Source: Paeniglutamicibacter sulfureus (GTDB taxonomy: Bacteria > Actinomycetota > Actinomycetes > Actinomycetales > Micrococcaceae). Taken from it: a stretch of 64,000 nt of DNA. Position 1 is the first letter of the stretch. The number at the start of each line of letters is the position of its first letter. Of this stretch, positions 35,879 to 44,562 are shown piece after piece. Where the stretch lies: NCBI RefSeq assembly GCF_039535115.1, contig NZ_BAAAWO010000001.1, forward strand, positions 3,100,001 to 3,164,000, given 5' to 3'. Made by a program: the position numbers and the translations under genes. Under the pieces are notes generated by a model. It was not told the origin of the DNA and did no database searches. It saw only the letters and a program-made list of their open reading frames with translations.

Positions 35879-36493
35879 CTAGAGGTCGGCGGCCGCGTGG
35901 GGCGAATCAAGCCAGCGCAACAGCCTGGCGGCCGCCGGGCGCGCCGCCCATTCCTCTACCCATGCGGATCGGACCACGGCCTTGGAGACTGCTTGGGCGG
36001 TGATGCCCAGCTCCGTCGCGACATGTTTTTGCTGGCCGCGAGCCCCCGGGGTCAGCAAATCGAGCACCGCCCACTCGGCACTGCTGCGGGTGCTGACAAT
36101 CTGTCCGAGCAGTCGCAGCACCGCCTCGGCTTCGGCGGCGACGGAAGCCTCGGGGCCAACGACACTCAGCGGTACCCGTTCCCCGGTGTGTCCGGAACGC
36201 TCGACGGCAGTGTGGGCGTAGCCCAGCGCTGTGCCCTGGAGGTATTGCGCCTCGCGGGGCACCGGTTCGTACAGGCTGCCGACGCCAAGGCCGACCAGCC
36301 ATTGGTTGCTGCGCAGCGCGCGAAGAGCCGCCTCGACGGCGTCTTCGGCGCGTTCGGGGACGCCGACGAGCAGGGACGGCCCGGAGCGCTGGAACGGGGC
36401 CAATGTGGCAATTCCGGCCAGGGTGCGGAGCATTTCATCGGTGAGATCGCCGTCGGAACGCCGGTCACGTTGTCTGAGGGTTACGAGGTACAC
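35879..36493 (-). CDS. Putative DNA-binding protein with C-terminal helix-turn-helix (204 aa)
   Basis: The N-terminal two thirds form an alpha/beta region without a named motif (VTLRQRDRRSDGDLTDEMLRTL; PSLLVGVPERAEDAVEAALRAL). The C-terminal third contains a likely winged-helix segment, AEWAVLDLLTPGARGQQKHVATELGITAQAVSKAVVRSAW, in which ELGITAQAVSKAV is a good recognition helix. The layout recalls SatD-like regulators, but I cannot confirm this. The GTG at 36493 lies 7 bases after CATAAT (36501-36506, minus), so it is probably leaderless. It lies downstream of the YczE-family gene. Confidence 0.7.
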   Translation of the reverse strand: MYLVTLRQRDRRSDGDLTDEMLRTLAGIATLAPFQRSGPSLLVGVPERAEDAVEAALRALRSNQWLVGLGVGSLYEPVPREAQYLQGTALGYAHTAVERSGHTGERVPLSVVGPEASVAAEAEAVLRLLGQIVSTRSSAEWAVLDLLTPGARGQQKHVATELGITAQAVSKAVVRSAWVEEWAARPAAARLLRWLDSPHAAADL

Positions 36494-36500
36494 AGTCCCA

Positions 36501-36506
36501 ATTATG
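36501..36506 (-). promoter_or_regulatory. Leaderless -10 box CATAAT for the HTH gene
   Basis: CATAAT on the minus strand, 7 bases, then the GTG at 36493. It matches five of six consensus -10 positions. Confidence 0.5.
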
Positions 36507-36583
36507 CAGCGAAACGCCGACTCCGTCTGGATAAACGCCGGTGAGAGTGCCCTGGCCAGGTGACCGCCGGGTGGCCTGGGTGC

Positions 36584-37267
36584 CTAGGGTGTGGCCGCGG
36601 GGGCTTGGGCGGTGGTCCTTGCGGGCAGCAGCTCGATGATGCAAAAGCGCAGGAAAAATTGGGTAACCGGGCCGATGGCGAGCGCGTACAGGATGGTGCC
36701 GAAACCGACGATCCCGCCCAGGAACCAGCCGATGACCAGCACAGTAACCTCGACGCCGGTGCGCGCCAACCGCAGGCTGACTCCGGTGCGCGCATGCAGC
36801 CCGGTCATCAATCCGTCACGCGGGCCAGGGCCAAGCTGGCTGCCGATGTACATCCCTCCGCCGAGTCCGTTCACCAGCAGTGACCCGGCAAAGAGGGCCA
36901 GCTGTGCGGGCAGGCCGTGGACTTCGGGAAGGAGCGCCAGCCCAATGTCTGCCGAAACGCCGATCCAGACGACGTTGGCAATGGTGCCCAGGCCAGGCAT
37001 CTGCCGCAAGGGGATCCACAGCAACAGCACCAGGAATCCGAAGACGATCACCACGGTCCCCAGGCTGAGTCCGGTGTGCAGGGTGACGCCGTAGTGGAGC
37101 ACGTCCCATGGGGCCAGGCCGAGCCCCGACCGGACGAACCCGGCCATGGCCGCGCCAAAGAGTGTCAAGCCCACGAAAAGCTGAACCATGCGCAACGGGA
37201 GCCGTCCCGCGCGCAATTGTTCGATGGGGGTCAGCTGGGCGAGTTCACGTGGTGCGGCCTTGGTCAT
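36584..37267 (-). CDS. YczE/YyaS/YitT-family integral membrane protein (227 aa)
   Basis: Five or six membrane helices, starting RMVQLFVGLTLFGAAMAGFVRSGLGLAPWDVLHYGV, which is the family's conserved loop (GLGxAPWDVLHxG). A second conserved stretch is MYIGSQLGPGPRDGLMTGLHARTG. The transport or signalling role is unknown. The ATG at 37267 has GGGAG upstream and is preferred over the GTG at 37285. It may be co-transcribed with the HTH gene that follows after 90 bases. Confidence 0.87.
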   Translation of the reverse strand: MTKAAPRELAQLTPIEQLRAGRLPLRMVQLFVGLTLFGAAMAGFVRSGLGLAPWDVLHYGVTLHTGLSLGTVVIVFGFLVLLLWIPLRQMPGLGTIANVVWIGVSADIGLALLPEVHGLPAQLALFAGSLLVNGLGGGMYIGSQLGPGPRDGLMTGLHARTGVSLRLARTGVEVTVLVIGWFLGGIVGFGTILYALAIGPVTQFFLRFCIIELLPARTTAQAPAATP

Positions 37268-37361
37268 GCCATCAGCATCTCCCACAATCCGTGCCCGAAA
37301 AAATCCTTCGTCATGGTGTGGGCCGTGGCCCCGGGAACCGGGGGGTGCCGGATGTCCGTCC

Positions 37362-39104
37362 CTAGAAGAGAGCGGCCTGGTTCTGCGGCCAGTAGGTGTT
37401 GCGACGCGGTAGCTGTTCGGGGTCGAGGTGCTTGGGCAATACGACGTGCGGGATGCCGTTGTGGATGACTAGTTCGAGCAGTCCGTTGTCGGCCATGTGG
37501 TGGTGGCTTGTGCAGCCGGGGGTGAATTTGTGGACGCTGGTGTGCCCGCCTTGGGCAAAACCGTCGATGTGGCACATTTCCAGGTGTTCGGGCGGGACGG
37601 TGCAGCCGGGGTAGAAGCATCCGCCGTCGCGGGCCAGCACGGCCCGTCTGACGTGGTCCGGGGCGAAGCGCATTTCCTGGCCGACGTCGAGGATTTCTCC
37701 TTGGCCGCCCAGGACCAGTGGAATCGTTCCGTCGGTGGCGAGGCGTCTTCGGATTTCGCTGATCGGGATTTCGAGTCCGTGGGCGCTCCAGCCGTTGCCC
37801 GTGGCTAGCCCGAGGAGGGTGTCGAGGCGGCAGTGGATGATCAGTTGGGCGGTGGGCAGCCCGGTGGCTCCCTTGCCCGGAGGTTTGGTTGGTGCGCGCA
37901 TGAGGTTCAGCACGGTTTGCAGGTGGCGTTGGGGAGGGGTTAGCCCGTCCTGGCCGGGAAAGAGGCTATTGGGGGAGTCTGCGAGGTTCGGATCGAAACC
38001 CGGCGGCGATCCGGAGCCGGTTGCCGGGCCGTCGAGGGTTTCGACGGCGACTCCCTCGGGACGGGTGAACCAGTCAGGGCCATCAGTGGCTCCGGAGGTG
38101 CCTTCCGCGGTGCCCTTGTCAGCGGAATCAGGGGTAGCAGATGCACCGCCTGCAGCGGCGGCGGGGTTCATTCCGGTGGCTGCGGCCGCCAGGGCGTCAC
38201 GGTTGCCGGCCAGCGTGCGGGGATTGTCGGAGGCCGCGAAATGGGAAAGGAAGACTTCGGCGTCGGTGTTGAGCAGGCACAGGGACATATACGTGAAGTG
38301 GCGGGTGCGTTTGGTGATGAAGATGCCGGTTTTCGCCTGGATTTCCTGCGGGGTGGGCAGCTGGTCGGCGGAGGTGGCGTTCTCGAGTTCATCGGACAGG
38401 GCAGTGAAGAGACGCCGGGTGTCCTGGGGGATGCCGGCGGCCACGGAGCCGGCGACCCTTTCCTCGATCCTCTCGGCGAGCCGGTGCGGCGCGGGTTGGG
38501 CGGCGATGGCCGGTGCAAGGGCATCGAGATTGCGTGCTGCGGCGGCCGTGGCGCCCAGGCACGCGGTTCCGGCGTGGAGCTGTTCGGCGAGCTTCGGGTA
38601 GCGCGGTGCGCACTGGTTGCCGTGGACATCGGCGTGCGGGAGCAGGGCGTTTGCGGCGTGGAGCCGGTTCCGGGCGGCGAAGCGGGGCAGGTGCAGTGAA
38701 TGCTGCAGGAAATCGCAGGTGTCCTTGAACGGCATGATCCCGGTTGGGACGGTGGCCGGGTCCGGGGGCAGGGCCCGCTCCCCGCGGATGAACGCTGCGG
38801 GATCCGCCGCGGTGGCACGCGCCCATTCAAGGTTTTCAGCGGGCAGGTCTTGTACGAGGGTGCGTTGGGCGGTATGTGCAGCCCGGATCTGCGCGATTTC
38901 GGCCTGGCGGTGGGTGCGCTCGACGTCGTGGGCAAAAAGGGCGGCCTCGGTGGGGGAGGAGATCTCCGTGGCCAGTTCGGCGGCAAGTTCCGCGAGTCGC
39001 AGGGACAGCGCGGAAAACAGGCGCAGCTTCCGGGCCGGCGACACTCGGTGTCCCGGATCGCCACCATCGCCGGTGAGGGCCTCAATGAGCCGCCGCGTGT
39101 CCAT
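37362..39104 (-). CDS. DUF222 / HNH endonuclease domain protein (580 aa)
   Basis: The large helical DUF222 region occupies roughly residues 20-420, interrupted by a low-complexity Ala/Gly/Thr/Asp-rich linker (about 315-370). A C-terminal HNH domain follows: RDGGCFYPGCTVPPEHLEMCHI, then GGHTSVHKFTPGCTSHHHMAD, with Cys and His zinc/metal ligands. This 13E12-type family is abundant in actinobacteria and often repeated in a genome. Its function is uncertain and a mobile-element or nuclease role has been suggested for the family. The ATG at 39104 was chosen because the upstream frame is low-complexity. Confidence 0.88.
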   Translation of the reverse strand: MDTRRLIEALTGDGGDPGHRVSPARKLRLFSALSLRLAELAAELATEISSPTEAALFAHDVERTHRQAEIAQIRAAHTAQRTLVQDLPAENLEWARATAADPAAFIRGERALPPDPATVPTGIMPFKDTCDFLQHSLHLPRFAARNRLHAANALLPHADVHGNQCAPRYPKLAEQLHAGTACLGATAAAARNLDALAPAIAAQPAPHRLAERIEERVAGSVAAGIPQDTRRLFTALSDELENATSADQLPTPQEIQAKTGIFITKRTRHFTYMSLCLLNTDAEVFLSHFAASDNPRTLAGNRDALAAAATGMNPAAAAGGASATPDSADKGTAEGTSGATDGPDWFTRPEGVAVETLDGPATGSGSPPGFDPNLADSPNSLFPGQDGLTPPQRHLQTVLNLMRAPTKPPGKGATGLPTAQLIIHCRLDTLLGLATGNGWSAHGLEIPISEIRRRLATDGTIPLVLGGQGEILDVGQEMRFAPDHVRRAVLARDGGCFYPGCTVPPEHLEMCHIDGFAQGGHTSVHKFTPGCTSHHHMADNGLLELVIHNGIPHVVLPKHLDPEQLPRRNTYWPQNQAALF

Positions 39105-39265
39105 GTTCTCCAGTGTGCGACGCCGGGGCCGTGGCGGGGCAAGGGTGCGCGGGGATGTGGACAACCGCACAGGCACCGCAGGAAACAACGCGGGGCCGGG
39201 TCCGGAGATCGCGCCGGTGGCGCAGCCTTCGGACCCGGCCCCGCGGGTGTGGTGTGGTGGAGCGG

Positions 39266-39751
39266 TTAGGCCTGGGCCTTGTAACGCTCGATCGAGCGTT
39301 CCAGCTCGGCTTCGGCCTCGGCACGACCCATCCAGCCCTCGGCCTTGACCCACTTGCCCGGCTCCAGGTCCTTGTAGCGCAGGAAGAAGTGCTCGATTTC
39401 CTTGACGAGCCACCCGTCGAGGTCCTCGAATTCCTGGATGTGGTCAAAGCGCTTGTCCGCCGGAACACACACGAGCTTGGCGTCTCCGCCGCCGTCGTCG
39501 GTCATGTTGAACACGGCGATCGGGCGGGACTCCACCACGACGCCCGGGAAAAGGTCGACGCCCGGGATGAAGACCAGTGCGTCCAACGGATCGCCGTCTT
39601 CGCCCAGCGTGTCATCGAAGAAGCCGTAGTGCGTCGGGTACTGCATGGACGTGAACAACACGCGGTCCAGGCGCAGGCGGTGGGTCTCGTGGTCGATCTC
39701 GTACTTCACGCGCGATCCGGCGGGGATCTCGATGGTGACGTCGTGGCTCAT
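39266..39751 (-). CDS. ppa: Inorganic pyrophosphatase (161 aa)
   Basis: A soluble family I pyrophosphatase that pulls biosynthetic reactions forward by splitting pyrophosphate. Conserved elements: [29 protein letters not shown], the metal-binding [13 protein letters not shown], and [15 protein letters not shown]. Length is typical. The ATG at 39751 has a GAGGAGAC ribosome site. It is divergent from the D,D-carboxypeptidase gene. Confidence 0.95.
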   Translation of the reverse strand: MSHDVTIEIPAGSRVKYEIDHETHRLRLDRVLFTSMQYPTHYGFFDDTLGEDGDPLDALVFIPGVDLFPGVVVESRPIAVFNMTDDGGGDAKLVCVPADKRFDHIQEFEDLDGWLVKEIEHFFLRYKDLEPGKWVKAEGWMGRAEAEAELERSIERYKAQA

Positions 39752-39882
39752 AAAAAGTCTCCTCGACTCTCGTGACCAGCGGCATGTGCGGACGCGGGCG
39801 CGTCCGATTGCCGTCTAGTCTTAGGTAGCTGCGCTTAAGGGTATATGGCGCACGCAGACTACGACGATTTCGGGGATGTTGA

Positions 39883-41307
39883 ATGAAGCATGCGAGCCAA
39901 ATCCAGCGTCTGGGCATCACCTCGATCGTTGCCGGCGTGCTGCTGGGGCTGCTGGCGTTCTTCCTCATCCCGGTCATGGCCTCGGGTGCCGCGTCGAAGC
40001 CGTCGGCCGCACAGCCGGTGGCCCCGGACCTAGCCGCCGTCGGCGCCCTGGCTCTGCCGCCGCTTGATCCCGAGGCACCTGCACCCGTTGCCGGAGCGCT
40101 TGCCGCGACACTGGATCCGATCCTGTCTTCTTCCCCGGCCGACGTCTCGGTCAGCGCCGGCGTCCTCGACGTGGCAAGCGGCGAGGAACTGTATTCGCTT
40201 TCCGGCAACCAGCCGGGCATCCCGGCCTCGAGCCTGAAGGTGTTCACGGCCATCGCCGCCACCCACGTCTTCGGCGAGGGCCATCGTTTCACCACCAAGG
40301 CCGTGCTCAAGGACCCGGACACCGTCGTGCTGGTGGGCGGGGGAGACGTGCTGCTGGGATCCGGCACTGGCTCGGCGTCCATCAGCGGCAGGGCAGGTCT
40401 CGAAACCCTCGCAAAGCGGGCCGCGACCTCGCTGCGCCAGGCCCACGCGGCCGGGGAAACCGGGGATGCCTTGTCCGTCGAGCTCGACGACTCGCTCTTT
40501 GCCGGCCCCGCGCTGAACCCCGACTGGGACGCATCGCTGGTCAGCACCAACAACATCGCGCCGCTTTCCCCCGTCGCCATGTACGCGGCGCGCGCCAATG
40601 CCAATCCGAAGGCGGAACGGGTGGGCGACCCGGGCATGGATGCGGCGAGGACCTTTGCCAAGGCATTGCGCGCGGCAATGGGCGCGGCGGACGGAGGCCC
40701 GCAGGTCGCCACCGAGGTCACGCGCGCCGACCCCGGAGTCCAGGGCACCGAGCTGGCCGCCGTCAGCTCCGCCACGCTGGGTGAACAAACCAGGTTCATG
40801 CTGGAGGTCTCGGACAACTACGTGGCCGAGGCGCTCGGCCGCCTCGTCGCGGTGGAGCTGGGGCAGACCGGCGACTATGCGCACGGCGCCGCCGCGGTGA
40901 CGCAGGTGATCGCGGACCTGGGCATCGACACCACGGGGATTGAGCTGAGGGACACCTCCGGGCTGGCCAACACCAACCGCGTCGCACCCCTGGCCCTGGC
41001 CCGGGCACTGGCGTTTGCGGCCACCTCCGAACATGCGTCGCTGCGCAACCTCAGCTATGGCCTGCCGGTTGCAGGCGCCACCGGGACCCTGTCCACCCGG
41101 CTGGGTGCCGCGCAGACGCGCGGGCTGGTGCGCGCCAAGACCGGGTCGCTCATGGAGGTCTCCAGCCTCAGCGGGCTCACCGTGACCCGGGACGGCCGCT
41201 TGCTGGCCTTCTCGTTCTTCGTGAACACCAGCGACCGTTCCATCGGGCCGAACCGGGCAACGCTTGATGCCGCGGCCGCGGCGCTCACCGGCTGCGGATG
41301 CCGCTAG
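39883..41307 (+). CDS. dacB: D-alanyl-D-alanine carboxypeptidase/endopeptidase, PBP4 class (474 aa)
   Basis: A peptidoglycan hydrolase acting outside the membrane. An N-terminal helix (LGITSIVAGVLLGLLAFFLIPVMASG) serves as signal or anchor. The penicillin-binding motifs are SSLK (116-119), SDN in LEVSDNYVAEAL, and KTG in RAKTGSLMEVSSLSG. The long insert between SxxK and SxN is that of class C PBP4-type enzymes. It is the first gene of the conserved block with DUF2342, tilS, hpt and ftsH, but a terminator follows it directly. Confidence 0.93.
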   Translation: MKHASQIQRLGITSIVAGVLLGLLAFFLIPVMASGAASKPSAAQPVAPDLAAVGALALPPLDPEAPAPVAGALAATLDPILSSSPADVSVSAGVLDVASGEELYSLSGNQPGIPASSLKVFTAIAATHVFGEGHRFTTKAVLKDPDTVVLVGGGDVLLGSGTGSASISGRAGLETLAKRAATSLRQAHAAGETGDALSVELDDSLFAGPALNPDWDASLVSTNNIAPLSPVAMYAARANANPKAERVGDPGMDAARTFAKALRAAMGAADGGPQVATEVTRADPGVQGTELAAVSSATLGEQTRFMLEVSDNYVAEALGRLVAVELGQTGDYAHGAAAVTQVIADLGIDTTGIELRDTSGLANTNRVAPLALARALAFAATSEHASLRNLSYGLPVAGATGTLSTRLGAAQTRGLVRAKTGSLMEVSSLSGLTVTRDGRLLAFSFFVNTSDRSIGPNRATLDAAAAALTGCGCR

Positions 41308-41308
41308 T

Positions 41309-41346
41309 CCCGCCGGCCGGGCCGCCGGGCGGGCACAAGTTTTTTG
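41309..41346 (+). terminator. Rho-independent terminator after dacB
   Basis: CCCGCC near 41309 pairs with GGCGGG ending at 41333 with GC-rich extensions, followed by a T-run at 41340-41345. Confidence 0.8.
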
Positions 41347-41398
41347 GCCCAGCGCGCAATCACGCCGTGCGGGACAAAAGCGTGATGGGATGGAAGGC

Positions 41399-42547
41399 AT
41401 GGACACCACCGAATTCCGGCTGATCAATTGGGACCTCGCCGCCGGCACAGCGGCCAAGCTGGTCGCCGCGGGCCCGAGCCTCACCGGCACCGAGATTGCG
41501 GCAGTGGTCGCCGACCTGCGAGCCAAGGCCGACGAATCGGTCGAACACGTGCACCGCATCACCGGGCTGGAGGCGGCTGCGGACCTGCGCGACTCGCAGG
41601 TGCTCATCGTCGATCGGCCCGGCTGGGCCAAGGCGAACACCCAAAGTTTCGAGGCGATGCTGGGACCCGCCATGGAACACCTGGCCGCCACCCGCGGCGA
41701 AAAGATCAGCGAAGCCGCACAGGTGCTTTCCTCCACGGCCACCGGCGTGGAAATGGGCGCCATCCTGGCCTTCATGTCCTCCAAGGTGCTGGGCCAGTAC
41801 GACCCCTTCGCGGGCCTGCTGCGCGCGGACCTGCCCTCCGGCGGCCGGCTGATGCTCGTGGCGCCGAACATCGTGGCCATCGAGCGGGAACTGAAGGTCG
41901 ACACCGACGACTTCCGGCTCTGGGTCACCCTGCACGAGCAGACCCACCGAGTGCAGTTCGCCGCAGCCCCCTGGCTGCGCGAGCACCTGCAGTCAAAGAT
42001 CGCGGAGCTGTTGGCCTCGCTGCTGGCAGAACCCGAGGCCCTGGGCGAGCGGCTGCGTGCCGCCGCGTCCGAGGTCATCCGCGGCAAGAAGGACCTGGAA
42101 GCAGCGGACGCCGGCCGACCCTCAAGCGGGGACACCGGGCTGCTGGCGGGCCTGCGCACCGGCGAGCAGAAGGCGATCCTCTCGCACATCACCGCGGTGA
42201 TGTCGCTGCTGGAGGGACACGCCAACGTGGTGATGGACGCAGTGGACTCCTCGATCGTGCCCTCGGTGCGCACCATCCGCCAGCGTTTCGGCGCCCGCGG
42301 CAAGGACCGCGGCATGGTGGAGAAGTGGCTGCGCAAGCTGCTGGGCCTGGATGCGAAGATGCGCCAATATGCCGACGGGCAGCGCTTCGTCTCCCGTGCC
42401 GTGAAGCTCATGGGCATGGAGGGCTTCAACCGGGTCTGGGAGGGTCCGGAGAACCTGCCCACCGAACACGAACTGCACCACCCCGCCGCGTGGGTGGCCC
42501 GCATGGGCGGATCACCTGCCGGGGACCAGACCCCGGCAGGCAACTAG
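41399..42547 (+). CDS. Zinc-dependent metalloprotease, DUF2342 family (382 aa)
   Basis: A putative cytosolic metalloprotease. HEQTH at 179-183 in LWVTLHEQTHRVQFAAAPWL provides the HExxH zinc site. The rest is mostly helical, with EGHANVVMDAVDSSIVPSVRTIR supplying a likely third ligand (EGH). It is conserved next to tilS in many actinobacteria; the substrate is unknown. The start is uncertain: the ATG at 41399 gives the family-like N-terminus, but the GGAAGG upstream is too close to be a good ribosome site. The ATG at 41390 is the alternative. Confidence 0.88.
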   Translation: MDTTEFRLINWDLAAGTAAKLVAAGPSLTGTEIAAVVADLRAKADESVEHVHRITGLEAAADLRDSQVLIVDRPGWAKANTQSFEAMLGPAMEHLAATRGEKISEAAQVLSSTATGVEMGAILAFMSSKVLGQYDPFAGLLRADLPSGGRLMLVAPNIVAIERELKVDTDDFRLWVTLHEQTHRVQFAAAPWLREHLQSKIAELLASLLAEPEALGERLRAAASEVIRGKKDLEAADAGRPSSGDTGLLAGLRTGEQKAILSHITAVMSLLEGHANVVMDAVDSSIVPSVRTIRQRFGARGKDRGMVEKWLRKLLGLDAKMRQYADGQRFVSRAVKLMGMEGFNRVWEGPENLPTEHELHHPAAWVARMGGSPAGDQTPAGN

Positions 42548-42573
42548 CGGCAAGCCCCACGGGAAGGACGACG

Positions 42574-43623
42574 ATGGGCGGAAAGCTGCCGCGCGTGCTG
42601 GCCGATGCCCGCAACGCGATCCGGGCCATGGTGCCGCCAGGCGGCAAGGTGCTGGTGGCCTGCAGCGGCGGGGCCGATTCGCTGGCGCTTGCTGCCGCGG
42701 CGGCCTTCCTGCACCGGGCGCGGGAGATCGACGCGGGGGCGGTCGTCGTCGACCACCGGATGCAGCCCGGCAGCGCCGAGGTGGCACAACGGGCAGCAGC
42801 CCAATGCCGGGCCCTGGGCCTGGGCGAGGTGCTGGTCCTCCCGGTGGAGGTGGACGGCGGCAGTGAACAGGCGGCGCGCACCGCGCGCTATGCCGCCTTT
42901 GCCCGGGCGCTGGAGGACAGCGGCGCAGGCCACGTGCTGCTCGGCCACACCCTCGACGACCAGGCCGAACAGGTGCTGCTCGGCCTGGCGCGCGGCTCCG
43001 GGACGCTCTCGCTGGCGGGGATGCCGGCGGCCCGCGGGCAGTACCTGCGCCCGCTGCTGGGCCTGGCACGGGCGGATGTCGAGGCGATCTGCCGGCACGA
43101 GGGGCTCGATTACTGGAGCGACCCGACCAACACCGACCCGCGCTACCTGCGCAACCGGGTGCGCCACGAGCTGATGCCGGTGCTGCGCTCGGTGCTGGGG
43201 GACCAGGTGCCCGCCGCGCTGGCACGCACCGCGGCCCTGGCGCGCGCCGACGCCGAATACCTCGACGGGCTGGCCGCCAGCGCGCTGCACGACGCCATCC
43301 TCGCCCCGGAACCGGCGCTCGCCGACGGGGCCTCGGTGGCCGCCTCCGCGGTGTCCTCCATCGACCTGGCCCGGCTGCGGGCCATGCCCGAGCCCCTGCG
43401 CTCCCGCGCCTTGCGCCTGTCCGTGGTGCGGCTGGGCGCACCGGCACCTGACTTCGAACGGCTGCGGGCATTGAACGCGCTGGTCCTCGGGTCGAAATCC
43501 GCCGGCCCCATCCAACTGGAGGGCCCGGTGGAGGCCACCCGGATCGCCGGAACCAGGCTTCCCGCCGGCACCGCGCCCTTCCTGCGGCTGGACGCCAGCG
43601 GCCTGCGGCCCGGCGACGGATGA
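42574..43623 (+). CDS. tilS: tRNA(Ile)-lysidine synthetase (349 aa)
   Basis: Adds lysine to C34 of the tRNA-Ile2 CAU anticodon, letting it read AUA and preventing Met mischarging. The N-type ATP pyrophosphatase P-loop is VACSGGADSLAL (SGGxDS). Further family marks are VVVDHRMQPGS, GHTLDDQAEQVLLGLARGSG, and DPTNTDPRYLRNRVRHELMPVL. The C-terminal substrate region is present. The ATG at 42574 has AAGGAC upstream; the long overlapping frame before it is a shadow of the protease gene. Confidence 0.95.
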   Translation: MGGKLPRVLADARNAIRAMVPPGGKVLVACSGGADSLALAAAAAFLHRAREIDAGAVVVDHRMQPGSAEVAQRAAAQCRALGLGEVLVLPVEVDGGSEQAARTARYAAFARALEDSGAGHVLLGHTLDDQAEQVLLGLARGSGTLSLAGMPAARGQYLRPLLGLARADVEAICRHEGLDYWSDPTNTDPRYLRNRVRHELMPVLRSVLGDQVPAALARTAALARADAEYLDGLAASALHDAILAPEPALADGASVAASAVSSIDLARLRAMPEPLRSRALRLSVVRLGAPAPDFERLRALNALVLGSKSAGPIQLEGPVEATRIAGTRLPAGTAPFLRLDASGLRPGDG

Positions 43624-43776
43624 GAATTGCCTCACAATCCCGGGCCGCCAGCCCCAAGGCCGCGGCAACACCGGGGTGCCGCGCTCCCCACCGCAAGCCA
43701 GACTGTGGCACTCTAGTTCGTGGGTGGAAAACCCCCTTCGACCGGTATATCGCCGACCCCAGAACCAGGAGCCCTC

Positions 43777-44328
43777 GTGGATTCGAAAGATGTCAGCGCC
43801 GATTTGGCGCATGTCCTCTACACCAAGGAAGAAATCCAGGCCAAGATCAATGAGCTTGCCGCCCGGATCGACGCCGACTACGAAGGCCGGGACATCCTGG
43901 TTGTCGGCGTCCTCAAGGGCGCCGTGATGGTCATGGCCGACCTGGTCCGCGCGCTGCACAGCCACGTGACCATGGACTGGATGGCGGTCTCGTCCTACGG
44001 TTCGGGTACCCAGTCCTCGGGCGTCGTGCGGATCCTCAAGGACCTCGACACCGACCTGCTGGGCAAGGACGTGCTGATCGTCGAGGACATCATCGACTCC
44101 GGCCTGACGCTGTCCTGGCTGCTGGCCAACCTGCACTCCCGCGGCCCGGCCTCGGTCGAGATCTGCACCCTGCTGCGCAAGCCGGAGGCCGCAAAGGTGG
44201 AGATCGACGTGAAGTACGTCGGCATGGAGATCCCCAACGAATTCGTTGTCGGCTACGGCCTGGACTTCGACGAGAAGTACCGCAACTTGGACTTTATCGG
44301 CACCCTGGCACCTCACGTCTACCAGTAG
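43777..44328 (+). CDS. hpt: Hypoxanthine phosphoribosyltransferase (183 aa)
   Basis: Salvages hypoxanthine/guanine to IMP/GMP with PRPP. The PRPP-binding motif is [15 protein letters not shown]-terminal [20 protein letters not shown] and the flexible-loop [19 protein letters not shown] are characteristic. The GTG at 43777 has an AGGAG ribosome site at 43767-43771. The ATG at 43720 would add an atypical Pro-rich leader. It lies between tilS and ftsH as in other actinobacteria. Confidence 0.95.
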   Translation: MDSKDVSADLAHVLYTKEEIQAKINELAARIDADYEGRDILVVGVLKGAVMVMADLVRALHSHVTMDWMAVSSYGSGTQSSGVVRILKDLDTDLLGKDVLIVEDIIDSGLTLSWLLANLHSRGPASVEICTLLRKPEAAKVEIDVKYVGMEIPNEFVVGYGLDFDEKYRNLDFIGTLAPHVYQ

Positions 44329-44562
44329 CCGGCGGCACCAGCCCGCTCCAGCATCCCTTGTGCGGTGTGCCATGGCCGTTTCCGGTTCCCGGGGGCGGCC
44401 ATCGGTGTTCTTACGCCCAAAGGGGAACTTATCGCCTTGCCCATCCGTGGGTATCACATAGGGCGTTTACTTAATGAGCGTGTAGCAAGATTACCGGCGT
44501 CGCCCAGGCGCCCGGGCCGCCAGTGCCCGAAAGCAGGAGGGATGGGGCGGGACCCCCAATCA

